Assembly (NCBI GenBank): GCA_001683735.1
Contig: LUGG01000002.1
Location: 2,108,001 to 2,172,000, forward strand
From: Grifola frondosa
Lineage: Eukaryota > Basidiomycota > Agaricomycetes > Polyporales > Grifolaceae
DNA length: 64,000 bases
Direction: 5' to 3'
Made by a program: the position numbers and the translations under genes. Under the pieces are notes generated by a model. That model was not told the origin of the DNA and made no database searches. It was given only the letters and a program-made list of their open reading frames with translations. Each line of letters begins with the position of its first letter. Within the stretch, counting starts at the first letter, position 1. Below are positions 1 through 11,898 of this stretch, piece by piece.

Positions 1-2170
1 GTCCAATTGCAACGACAAATGCCACAAGAAACCATCCCAAGCATAATGATACATAGCGCACCACCTTTGTAGGACTCCACCGGATGAACAAGAGCATAAA
101 AATATGCAGTGAGAGTACGAATGACCTAGTATTCCTCTTTGAATCAGCACCTAGCCGCGAAGAGCATCACAAATCGCTCACGCACCACAAAGCTATGCCC
201 ACGTTACCTGCCTGCTTGATGCCTCCCTGGGCACGACACAGTCGCCCTTCTTCGACGGTACGGTCCAGGACCCACTTTCCGTTCATGACTGTACCCACCG
301 CTTGGAGGACATTCGCGACGAGGAGGGAAATGAAGAACGGCACAATATTAGTGTTGCGAAGCGTCAAACATTGTGGCCTCATAACCTATTAGCGAAGCGT
401 CATCCGTGGAACATGATGACTCTTAGACGAAACGAACCGCTAACGTGGGCAAGACAGCGAACAAGGAGATCGCACCAGCCACCACCAAACTCTACCAGAG
501 ATTCAACAGCTGAGGAAGCGTTTATCCTGGCGCCACTCACAGCTACACCGATCACCTCGGACGACCCATATAGCATCGATGGGAAGTCGCCTTGACTAGA
601 CATCAGAATGCGCGAACGTAAAGAACGAACTACTTCAACGTCCTGCGTGAAGCACCAAAAGGCCAGCTGGGAAAGAAAAGGGAGGGGAAAGAAGGGGAAC
701 TCTCTCGCCTCACATCTCTTGATGTTCGGTTTAAAATACAATGCTCGTCATGTATTATTTGTAGCATCGAAGGAGCCGACATTTCCAGGACGTTGATCAT
801 GATGGAAAGGCCTGGGAGGCAAAGTGACATTATCTCTGTGACTTATATGTGACAACGTGTTTGCACCAATCGCCTCAGCACGTTTCCTCCTCCTGGCCGG
901 TGCTCTAGCTTTACTCCCATCTATTTTCTGATAGCTCGTATCCGTGTGTCATTCATGATAACGGAAATGAAGGGACTTTCCTTTCTTCTCCCAATATCCG
1001 CCTGGCAACCAACGAACAGTACCATCTCTTGCGGAAAAGATCATTGTTCAAAGTCTTCTCATAACTTCTCACCTTCATTGTGGGCGGCATTGCACGGGAA
1101 AACCGCTCGATACTGTTCCTGATATCACTTGTGCTTACGGCGCATCGGTAAACCCATGGCAGATCATCATGGTGACCAATTCCCAGGCTGCCAACTCTTG
1201 GTTTCCCCGCATTCGTTGTGTCTGTAATCGGAGGGGACGAGCAGCATCGATGATGGTGAGCCCATTCTATGCTGAGTATGCTTTGCATCCATGATGTCAA
1301 CTTTGATACTTTCTAAGAGGTCTGACCTCGATGAAGCCTAGGTCCGTCTCCCTGTCCTGGTATACTGTATGCAGGAACCGTTCAGGGAGCCAGACATAGA
1401 ACGGAAAGCTGAGACTATACCACTTGTGGTTCTTCTTTGACTTGATAGAGGCCTCCGTATTCCGTTATTGACACGTCTCATTTTCAGCCGCACGGTGATA
1501 GTCCTTGGTTGACTGTCGCTCCAGTCGTTGCACATTATCAAGTCCAACGTAATCTCGACCTTTCAGTTCCAGCGATCTCATTCATACCTTTCTCCATACG
1601 ACCTCTAAGTATTAGCCTGCCAGCTTGCAACTTGTCTACGATCCTCCACCATTACTCCCGGGGGAGGTCGACTTGCACACACCCCAGACGCAACCTACAT
1701 TCTGATAATGATGAGTATTTCTACCGCTCATATATACTAACCTTCGCTCAGACTACCGAGCGTGCGACTCAGATTGCGTTCCGTTCCGCACCTTATTATG
1801 GCGACATTTGGATTTCGCTGCAAAGAAGCCATCAACAGATAGAGATTCAATGGGACAACGACCATTGCGGATGCCTTGAAAGTGGTGGTGAATTACAATG
1901 AACGATGCACCCCGTTTCCGTCATCGCGGCAGCCTCGTCGGCTGTGCAGACAGTGCGAAGTCTGTCAGCCGCTTGAAATGACTCTGTTCTCTACGCTGAT
2001 CGGCCGTTTCTTAATAGACCGCCAGAGGCTGTCCTGTCAGCAGCAATTTTAGTCCCAAGATGCCGCCAGATACTTTTAGTTAATCTTTCGCACTGCCTTC
2101 CTCTCACCAGCTTTCCTCAAGCTCTCGTTCCGTGTTGCTCTCGTCTGTAGTCCATTCCTTTGCTCGCGCG
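1..2170. other. No gene recognised
   Basis: Both strands hold only short open frames of up to about 130 codons. None has a recognisable domain, a believable splice pattern or a codon pattern like the genes further right. The last 60 bases or so are pyrimidine-rich and probably belong to the 5' leader of the gene that starts at 2171. Confidence 0.5.
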
Positions 2171-2638
2171 ATGCCTTCCAACACCAGCCTTTCCACCCCG
2201 GTCACGCCGAAGAAGGTCCTTTCAGTCATCCATAACATCCCGAAGAGAATGAAGAGCGCCCAGTTTCAGACACCTCGCCGCGCGCGGGGCAAGGAGAATG
2301 TGCCGCAGGGGATGCAGAATCCCCCACCTGGGACCTGTGCGCCTACCAAGGGCCCTAATGACGACAAGTGGGCGCCGAAGGATGGGATGACCATCATCAA
2401 GATCTGGGTCCCGTCAACGGCTGATATCTGGAAGATGAAAGTCCCGGAGGCTGTGGCGCTGGATGACTTCCTGCTGCGAGTCGAGAGGAAGGTTGGGTTC
2501 GCGGTCACATTCTCCGCCGTAATGGCCGGCCGCTTGAGAACGATCTCCTCGCAGACGGATTTCAGCAACTGGATGGCGCAGAGGATCCAATACTCAAGGA
2601 ACCATCTGCTCACGGCGCACAGACTGTGTCTCCAGTAA
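2171..2638 (+). CDS. Small PB1-like hypothetical protein
   Basis: A single-exon frame of 155 codons. I chose the ATG at 2171 (MPSNTSLSTPVTP) rather than the in-frame one at 2132, because the sequence before it reads like a leader. The first ~70 residues are basic and disordered (TPRRARGKENVPQG). From about residue 75 a compact region begins with IIKIWVPSTADIWKMKVP, continues through a VERKVGF segment and ends with a SNWMAQRI segment. The pattern of a beta hairpin followed by a helix with LDDFLLRVERK resembles the short PB1-like proteins common in Agaricomycetes genomes. PB1 folds mediate protein-protein contacts; no partner or role can be read here. The family assignment is inferred from pattern only. 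Confidence 0.5.
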   Translation: MPSNTSLSTPVTPKKVLSVIHNIPKRMKSAQFQTPRRARGKENVPQGMQNPPPGTCAPTKGPNDDKWAPKDGMTIIKIWVPSTADIWKMKVPEAVALDDFLLRVERKVGFAVTFSAVMAGRLRTISSQTDFSNWMAQRIQYSRNHLLTAHRLCLQ

Positions 2639-4686
2639 TTGGCAATGCCGCACCGTGCGATTCGTCTTGCAATTCCACCTCATATTGGCCCCACCCCGAC
2701 TTCTATGCTGCTGTCGATCCTCAATGAATGGCTTCTTTATCCCTAATCTCCGTATCCGCACTGTCTTGGTCATTGGCTAGTTATTTCCGACTTCCTGACC
2801 GATCTATACGCGCTCTTACTTTTGGCCCACGCATGGTTCTCATCACTGCTGTCCTGTCTATAATCTACGGCTTCTGTGACTAAACAGCCTGCCGTCTAAA
2901 TACCCATTCTCTTTGACCTTGTCCATACTACGACCGTTCGTTCCCAAACCATTTGAGGTGGCGGCAATACAGCAGCTTCATCTCGGCATCACTGGTGAGC
3001 AATGTCTAAGAAGCTTCCCAGAGTAGTTAGCCAAACTTAATGTGAGTAGTTCGAAGGTCTTGATACAACGCAACCTGCTCACTATCCCCATATCGTTTGT
3101 AGAAGTTGAGTAAAGCAGTTACACGGCCTGCTGTACGAGTGAGCTCGGACTTCTCGGAGAAGATCCGCATGATCCAAAATTGGAAGAAGCAGACTGTCTA
3201 ACACGTCATGTCAGATGCTTCCTGTGGTTTCAGAAGCGTGCAAGTCGTACGTTCGTGCACTCGGTTTGCTTTCATTACCATAATTTGCCCTAACTTCGTT
3301 GTCAGATGATTTCCAGGCACGGGGTAGAACATCTCGACAAGTCTAGTCTGTCCGGATATGAGTTCGGCACCCTGGGATCTTTCCCAGCAATATTTACTTG
3401 TCAAGCTTCTTGTTGGCAAGTTACAGATGGATGTCGCACTCTTGGCTTTCGCCTACCGCACCGGCGCCGCGAATAGGGGTATCAAAACATCCGCCCTGCT
3501 AGCAAGAACGTCCATTTGAATTCTGCACGCCGAATTGCAGAACTAGTCCAGGAGTCAACGGCGTGATTCCGAGAATGAACTTCTGAGCCCGAAGGGCGAA
3601 TTGGGCTCCCAAGGCCTTGAGGCATGAGAGGGCCGGTAGACGGAACAAATGCTTCCGGTTGCCAGTCTTCAGTAAGGTGAGCTAGACGCACAGGAGGACT
3701 GATGAGGTATATTGGACCCAGGCATACCTTTGGTGTTGTAATGCGCAGCTGAGTATGTCCTAATGACGGATATTAGGCGTGAAGATTGCAGGCTAAATGT
3801 ACGACCTCATGCCCTTCTCCGGCGTTACTTGGAGCACGTCTGGAGTGATAAGGCGGCAACAAACGTACTGCTCGAAATGGACTGCCGATTGTTCCGATGA
3901 TTGAAGCCGGCGTCAAGCTTCGCTTTCAGAAGGTGGATCGTAGACCACGACTTATAATACACTTATCATCTCGAGGGATGAACCACCCATAATATTGCTG
4001 CGCAACGTAATTATGGCAGCCGCGGAACTTTAGTCCGATCGAGCAAGTAAAGGGTCCGATAAAATATGGCCGAATTTTCAGTCTCTCGCCTCGTTCTTGC
4101 GTGCCACCAACGACCGTCGGCAACCGTCTTGCAATTTTAATGTCGGAGAATAAGAAGGCCTTTTCACTGTCTCCATTATGCTTTTCTGGGATGCCAACAT
4201 TCTATCAGAATTTTCCTTCAACCAGCGCCCTGACAACGGCAATGAACAGCAGCTTCGCACGAGAATTTCAGTTCCACGAGTACGTACTTCCATGTCCGTT
4301 CAAGCTCCTCCGAGTATTCCCTAGTGTTGACGTTCTCCTTGATGTTTGAAGCTGAAGCTTTAAGTCTTGAAGGTCGGTATAGACCGACTAACTTGATATG
4401 TGATGCCCTCGATTTATCAGGACTCTACCTTCATAAAGTGCGTGGCGCCGATCCGGGTCCTGTCACAAGCAGCGGCCTCGAGTCTTCGTTCCCATGTCCA
4501 GGCTACGCTGCGAAGCATAAGAAAATTGAATTCCTTGATCCATCATTACCGCATTAGCGAAGTTCACATCAGACGCGTTCCTATATTTCTATTGGGTTAG
4601 GCGCATGCCGCGTCCGACATAACTTCCTCCCGACGCTAGTTCCTCGACCTTTTCTCCCTACCACCACCCTCCCCTACTTTACAACC
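2639..4686. other. No gene recognised
   Basis: About 2 kb with only short unconnected frames on both strands. I see no conserved protein motif, repeat or RNA gene. The final ~60 bases before 4687 are C/T-rich, typical of a fungal 5' leader for the G-alpha gene. Confidence 0.45.
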
Positions 4687-6967
4687 ATGGCCATCACATC
4701 TTCAAGCGACGATCCCTTTGCCAGCTTTCTCTTACCCCCACCAAATGAAACCGAGGAGCAGCGCAGGGCAAGGGTGAAGCCGAATTAGAGGCGAAGAGGA
4801 TCTCAGACGCGATAGACGAGGAGCTGCAGCGTCAGGCAAAGGCTGAGAAGCGAGGGCCAAAACCTATCAAGTTACTTCTTCTCGGTGAGTGTTTCGTACT
4901 CTTCTGCATGCATGATGAATGTGACGCGTCTACATCGCAGGTCAGAGTGAATCAGGTATTTCAAATTTCACTGTACCATTTGTTTCTCGCTGAAGCTTGA
5001 CTTTCTAAGGGAAGTCCACGACGTTGAAAAGTGAGCCTTCATTCGTCTTGGATGTAGTTGATCTGACCTATTTCGGTTAGACTTCCAGCTCATGAACTCG
5101 CCCAAGGTGCGTTCCCAAATGCGCAGGAGTCGATTTCATAACTCAGTTTGCGTCATCTTGCTCAGGCGTTCCGTGCGGAGCGAGCGTCATGGAGGGCAGT
5201 TATTCAGCTCAACGTTGTACGCTCGATCCGGATTATCCTTGACGTGATGTCGGATGCCCAGGCATTTGCCAACTCGCCACCATCAAGCTTCAGCGACAGT
5301 TCCGACTCCTCCCACGGCGAGCTGCTGCCGACACTAAGTGCCGAGCATCTCAAGTTGAGAATGCGCCTCTCGCCGCTTGCGCAGGTCGAGCGGGCCCTCA
5401 TACGCAAACTGACACCAGACGGCTCTGGAGAGTACGAGGCGACGCAGTTGGTGAACCCTTCACATACAGATCGTATGCGGGTAGTAGGGAAGGAGGTTGC
5501 TGTGAATTCGCAGTTCCCCTGGAAAGGCGTCTTCAACCGCCTCGCATCTACTGTTCGGGGGAGCTTCGACGGCGATGGGATTGACTGGGACGATCCAGAT
5601 GTACGTGGGGGTGCTCTATGTACTCATCGAGACTGACTTGCTCTAGGATCCAGCGCATGTGCTTCATGCGTGCCTGGATGACATCACTACTCTGTGGAAT
5701 GACCCGACGATCAAGCAGTTACTTGAAGCGCAACGCGTGAGATTGGAAGACATGCCTGGATTGTGAGCGGCAGTATTTTATTGTAAATTTTATTTCAAAT
5801 ATTCTGAGCGCATATTCGCAGTTTTCTAGACTCACTTCCACGAGTTACGTCATTAAGATACGTTCCTACGGATGGTAGGCGCATGACCGGCTCTCTAACG
5901 TTCATTTACAGCACTTAGATGTTTTCGTAGATGACATCCTTCGAGCTCGGCTCAAAACGCTGGGGGTTACTGAGCATCGATTTACCATACGAGAAGGTTC
6001 GCGACACATCCTGAATCTATGAGCATACAGTCATTTACTTGTAACGTAGGCATGGCCGGGCCCAGCAGGAATCTTAGAATATACGACGTAGGTGGGCAGC
6101 GATCTCTAGTGCGTATCATCCCTTTTCTGTCTTGATATCCGCTAACGCACCGGGTACAGCGAGGTTCGATTTCTTCATATCCTAATTAGTCGTCACTAAT
6201 CCCGGCGGAACATCTCTCTTCGCAGCCGCGTGGGCGCCATTCTTCGACGACGTAAAGTAAAAATTCTCCCAAGGGATGAGAATGCTGACCGACCCGGATG
6301 TAATACTTTGACACAGTGCCATCATTTTCCTGGCCCCTATGAGTGCGTTCGATCAAGTGCTCGCGGAAGATGAAAACGTTAATCGAGTCGTGAGTACCCT
6401 TTCGTTCGCCTCGACTCTACTCGGCGCCCCTCATATCATTCACAGGAGGACTCTGTCCTGCTTTGGAAATCTATCTGCTCAAATCAGCTTCTAGGAAAGA
6501 CCAATATGATCCTATTCCTCAACAAAGTCGACATTTTCATGGCGAAGCTGAAGGCAGGGATCCAGTTTGGAAAGTTCATCATCTCTTATGGGAACCGGCC
6601 AAATGACTACGAGAGTACTTCAATGTGTGAGTGCCTTTGCTCGTGAAACATAGGAGATACCAGGCACCTCACCAGCGTAATGTCATAGACCTGAGACGCA
6701 AGTTTGGTCAAATCCACAAAGAGTTCTCTCCGCAAGCGCGGACCTTCTACTGTCATTTCACGTCGGTCACGGTGCGCCAAGCTTTCTTCTCAGATTCTTC
6801 GCTTCTGATCGCAGCGTTTCGCGTAGGATACCAAATCTACAGCAACCATATTAGCAGATGGTGAGTCGCTTGACGAGCGCGACGCTGCGTGCTATTGATC
6901 GCGTGTTCCACTAGTGCAAGACACGATCCTGATGGCTAATCTCAAGAGTCTCCGCATGACGACGTGA
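4687..6967 (+). CDS. Divergent heterotrimeric G-protein alpha subunit
   Basis: GTP-binding alpha subunit of a heterotrimeric G protein, rebuilt from about 16 exons to roughly 490 residues (usual length ~350). Visible motifs in order: P-loop GQSESGKST (~residue 66); the RARLKTLGV switch-I region with the arginine; switch II DVGGQRS; guanine-specificity LNKVD; and TSVTDT in place of the usual TCATDT. The C-terminus is DTILMANLKSLRMTT. The helical domain carries about 100 extra residues rich in Ser/Asp, a feature of expanded Agaricomycete G-alphas. The N-terminus MAITSSSDD lacks the MG..S myristoylation signal, and the end lacks a typical receptor-coupling CGxx tail. The P-loop is encoded by microexons at 4941-4955, 5010-5030 and 5081-5106. 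A one-base break near 4772-4775 separates the start codon frame from the AELEAKRISDAIDEEL segment. The family is certain; whether it couples to a receptor is not. Confidence 0.9.
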
Positions 6968-7351
6968 TGCGGGGCAGAGCATGAAGCTGGAGTAGGTACT
7001 AGGGCGGCGCAGTCTTTTACTTTGTACACTAGCAAGGAACATCACGGTCACGTGGTCACTTTGTACACGGTCGCGTCATGGTAGCTTCCTTGGCCCCGCC
7101 GAGGTGCAAAGTTCGCATTCGAACTATGACTGAGATTCAAATATGTGAACGTCCGTGTGCTGTACTGACCGACTTGCCTGTTAATGCCACTCACGTACCT
7201 GTTGACTAAACCATCCAATTCTATCGTGGCAAGGTCCCTCGTCCGGAAATCGAAAACCTCACTGCTGTTCACGCGGAAACATGTCACTGAATGTAGAGTC
7301 GCCACAGATGTTCGAATACTCAGTGTTCCTGATTTGCTCCAGGTGACGGAA
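6968..7351. other. Intergenic, 384 bp
   Basis: Spacer between the G-alpha stop codon and the RNA-dependent RNA polymerase start. It presumably holds the terminator of the first gene and the promoter of the second. I see no clear TATA box or repeat. Confidence 0.4.
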
Positions 7352-10300
7352 ATGTATCCAACCCTGTCGCAGAAGAGAAAGAGAGAGTTGGGTGACGTTG
7401 GCATAACAAGACTTAAGCCTTCAAAAACGCCTCGGGTGCGTTTAACTAACATTTAACGCGAATGATCTAACACTGCGCCTTTAGGCATCCGGGGAAACCA
7501 ACGCTGCTTCCGTTGTTGTGGTTGTACGTTTTAGCTTGCAATGCGTACCTACTTTCGTTACAAGTTATCTGCAGGCTCACTCAGACAGGGTTGCAAGATA
7601 TTCGGAGCGTTTATTATGGTCGTCGCAATGGGACATGGCAAGACTCATCACAACGGGAACTTTCGATTATGACTGCTTTTCGGACGCAGCGCTCGAACAT
7701 TTGTGCACCTTTCGGACAAGCCGGGAGGCCGTTTCAGAAGTCCTGAAGTTGGCGAACAAGGACAATACAGGTTTCAAGCTGGAGGCAAAGTTCCTGCATT
7801 ACTTCAATGAAGAAAAGAATGCGAAGGTACGCGATGCAGTCCTAGCAGCCGTGCTTATCCCCGACCAATCTTCTGAGCTCTGATCACTTGCAGTGCCCTT
7901 GGAAAGAATTGGATAAAGAAGACGCTTCCCTACATGAAGATCCGTACGGCTCATTAGGCTGTTGCAACAAGGGCGGGCGTGACCCTGATTGGTATGGCGG
8001 CCAGGTGAACTTCTCTGCGAAGCTCCTCTACTCCGAAATACCAGGCGAACAATTCAAGATGGCTCTTGAGCGCCCTACCCTTGGGGCCTCCAACCGTTTC
8101 ACACGGCGATATGGATCCCGGCGTTTCATTCGTGTGAGGTTCGACAAGTCCGATATGCTCTACAAGCATGGAAGTAATGCGCTAGAATATTTCAAGCATC
8201 CTTTCATTATTTGTGGGCGAGTCTTCCGCGCCTTTTATTTCAAGGAACATGTCACTCTGATTGACACCAATGAGCAATTTGAGGCTGGCAGAATCCTTGC
8301 AGCGGAACCGGGCAAAAATCTTTTCTTAGATATCCTAGCCTTCCACAATCCACTGGAACTGAATAAAGGGCAGGCAAGTTCTGTTTCATAATTTGCATTT
8401 TCGTCAGCTGATTGAATGCAGTCAATGGTTAAATGGACTGCACGGATGGCTCTCGGTTTCTCCAATACCACACCCGGCATCCAACTTGAGCCTACGAACA
8501 TCAGATTGATAGATGATATCAGTACGTCCTTTTCCGCCTCTGTGGAACCATGTTAACAAGGATTATGCAGTTTGTCCAGCATTTGATGGCTTAGGGAAGA
8601 TACCGAGCGAAATGCAAATGTCCGACGGGTGTGGGTTCGCCAACCAATTGGTGATGCGATCACTCCAAGTTAAACATAGATGGCCGGAGAGGTACACTGC
8701 CGTCCAAGTCCGGCTTGGTGGCATGAAAGTTGGTCATTTCTGTACAAATTTCTCTGCTATCGAATAAACTGTGATTTAGGGCATTATTATGGAGATATCA
8801 GATCGACCAGATGACGACCCAAAGGTCCCATTGTCTGGGTTCGTCCGTCACAAGTCAAAATCAAACACTCTCCCTTTCGGATGTCCACATGTCTTCTTCC
8901 CCCAGAATCCGATCCAGGTAATCTCATAATAGATGTTGTGCGCCCCGCACGTCTCACATCTCCAGCCCGCTTGTCCGTCGAGACAATTATCAACATGTCA
9001 GAAAATGGTGTCCCCTCTTCCGTGTTCGTCAACCTCATGCGTTCGGGGATGCACAAATTGGTCGATATGTTTGTGAATTGGGATCAACCTGGGGGTCTGT
9101 ACCTTCTTTGGGATAGCTTGCGTCGGGACTTCGGTGTTATTCCATCGCGGCTTGCGCGCGAGGCCGCAGGAGCAGCTCGTGCTCGTGGATACATCCGTGA
9201 AGACCGCAAGGACGATTCCGAGCAAGACGATCGGTCGTCTGAAGATCCCCTGCAAGGCCGGTCCACCGCATGGGCGGACGATCCGGTCAGCGGGTGTCCT
9301 TCATCCCTTGTAGAAACCATCATGCAGCTGTTGGACGCAGGTTTCACGCCGGAAAACTGTGCAGTCCTGTCCGCGAAGCTTAAGGTGCAAGGAACTGAGT
9401 CTCTCGACAGATTTTGTAGTGATTACCATCTTCCTGTTGAGATGTCTTGCTCTGCCGTTATTATTCCTGGTGCGTTTTGTGTTTATGGAGGAATTGGGAG
9501 TGCTCACCGCAAGGTTCATCAGACCCGTATGACGTCTTAGGTCCTGGGGAGGTACATGTCAAGAGCTCTCACAGGAATCTGGTGGACCAGGAAGGGAACT
9601 ACACTGATGTGATTGTTGGTGATGTATTGGTGCGTACCGTCGAAGCTACCTCAAACCGTGCTCCAATTGAACACATGTTAGGTTACTCGTCACCCTTGCA
9701 AACTGCCAACCGACGTGCAGAAGGTGAGTTCGCAACATAACCAATAGCATTATGAGATTTGATGCTCGTACAGGTCAGGGCTGTTTTCCATGAGAAGCTC
9801 CGAAACTGCCTCGATGTCATTGTAGTTTCCACAAAAAGCTACGAATATAATGGCAAACCCCTGAATCGACACCTTGCGAGCATGACAGCAGGCGGTATGT
9901 TTCTATCCTTATTAAGTGTAAAATGTGACCGTACTGAGAGATCAATGACATAGGCGATTATGACGGTGATACATGGGAAGTTTATTGGCAGCCGGAGGTC
10001 GTCGAACCCTTCCGCAACGCCGACCCGTCTTATGCGACAGTGCCCGACGGCGTTTCCAAATGCTTGCAAAAGAGCAAGGAATCGGTCCAGGAGTTTCTCG
10101 CACGGATCCCGATGCACGCGTCGGACGAGACAAAGATACTCGCATTGCAAGAATACCTTTTGGCCGGTCTTCGGAACGCCTCGCAAGTTGGAAGGTACTC
10201 CCGTTCTGGACGAATGCGCTATACAAGCATGGCTATAGCAGCGATGATGCGGTGTTTCTTGCCCACCTGTATGGTTTTCCTCCAAGTAAATGATTTTGCA

Positions 10301-11125
10301 AGCTCATAGCATTATTGATGCATTAGATTCAATACCGTCCTTGATGGCTCGAAGACTGGGGCCTCGGTCGACAAGCGGATCTTCAGCGAGCATATGGCGA
10401 AGTACGGCAAGCGTGGGCCAGAATGGGCTGAGACGGAGGTCCAACGAAATAGCTGCCGCAACGACATCCATCTGAAGCGCGGTGCCGGGTTGCCCAGCTT
10501 CGTCATGGATGAGCTCTTCATCATCGGACATAAAGAAGAGAAGGAAAAGCAGGCAAAACGGCTTATAGATGCTTTCGTCAGGCCCGTCATATTTTCCGAG
10601 GAGCTCGCTGCGCCGTGGAAAGACGCCGTCAAACGCGCTGCCCAGTTCTCCGAGACGCACGGCTGCGATGTTATGCAGGAGGATCTCGAGAAGATCAAGG
10701 CGCACGTCGAGTACGTGTACCAGAGATCGAAAGACACGCTGGGTAGCTTCTACGAGAAGCGCTCGTCCGGTTCCCAGATGGGCCTGAACGGGAAGACCGC
10801 AAGCTTCACGATGCTCCCGATAGAGGTCCGCCAGGATACCTTCCGCAAGCTATCGATGGAGTTCTGCAGCGGTCCCGAGGTGGAGTCTTACGACCGACAC
10901 ACCCTCGAGCGACTTCGGGCCTCGTACGCCTATATCTACGATTACGAGAGAAACGCCCACAAGATCGCGAGCAAGAGGTGGTCGCGCTTCCCATGGGACG
11001 CCGCGTTCCGCGCGCTTTGTGAGATAAACGCGAACGCGGGTGCGTTGTCGAGGACGGTGACGCAAGGGTTTTATTCCAAGATGTCGGTGGACAGGGCGTT
11101 TGTCAAGAGTTTAACGAAGGAGTGA
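7352..11125 (+). CDS. RNA-dependent RNA polymerase (QDE-1/RdRP family)
   Basis: Cellular RNA-dependent RNA polymerase that makes double-stranded RNA for RNA silencing. About 1,065 codons are spread over some 12 exons. Key evidence is GGDYDGDT, the DxDGD catalytic metal-binding motif of eukaryotic RdRPs, split by an intron just before DYDGD (after ~9890). Flanking blocks match family hallmarks: DPDWYGGQVNF; RFTRRYGSRRFIRV; MSDGCGFANQ; VRPSQVKI; SCSAVIIPDPYDVLGPGEVH; TRHPCKLPTDVQK; and NTVLDGSKTG. The start MYPTLSQKRKREL is followed by a short disordered leader, normal for basidiomycete members. Two one-base breaks interrupt the frame: near 8820-8824 (before GPIVWVRPSQ) and at 10200-10202 (before FWTNALYKHGY). 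Both are repaired by one extra base in a short run. No Dicer or Argonaute gene is nearby. Confidence 0.93.
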
Positions 11126-11898
11126 TTGGCGTATATGTCTTGTCTCAAGTCCTAAATATGATTTCAGATCTGTGGTATCGCTTGTATGATATATGGGTTA
11201 CGATATTTGTATGCACTTTGAATATGCATGACCCTGTTACGCTCTCAGAACTTCTCACATTGTAGGATAGATGCATCGGATGACTTACCACTAGTTGGGA
11301 ATCCAAGAATGCGAATTCACGCACACCAGTCTGACATTGTGATAAACATCTGACTGATTATTCCGATCATGCAAGTACATACAGACGAAGAGGGTGAAAG
11401 GAACGCAGCGAGGACGAGGTAGAGATACAAAGTGATATAGTCGTGTTTGTAGGCGAACGCTATGAAAGACCTTATAGATTACAGCAAAAGCAAGATCCAA
11501 GATCCAAATAAGGACACAGACAGGGAGCATGCAGCAGAGACGTAGCAGAACGTGATAGTTCGACTGGAGGTATTCAGCATGCTACAAGGGAGTGGGTATA
11601 CGGAGCAATGCAAGATCAGACGCCTATATCGAGGGATGGTGGGGGACATCCGTTGTTGGGTGCCCGGCGAGTTTGAGGAGCCCAGCCGGGCGCCGGCGTG
11701 TCGATGACTCCGCGGAAATGTTGCGAAGCCCGACGTGTGGCGATTGTTTTGCGCAGTTCACCTGAGAGGTGTCTAGTTGCAGTGGACAGGTCCGAATCGA
11801 CATCTGTCGTCGTGGTGATCCAAATCCCCAAAGTTGTACCCAAAGAGAGAGCGGAACGTGCACACCAGAACCATGGAAAGACGGGTCACAAAGCCAGT
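11126..11898. other. Convergent intergenic region
   Basis: The region lies between two gene ends that face each other (the RdRP stop at 11125 on plus and the membrane-protein stop at 11899 on minus), so it should contain two 3' ends. It is AT-richer than the flanks. I see no gene or repeat. Confidence 0.45.

Noticed and set aside
5204..5536. A 110-codon minus-strand frame
   Set aside because: It is opposite the large exon of the G-alpha gene and has no domain.
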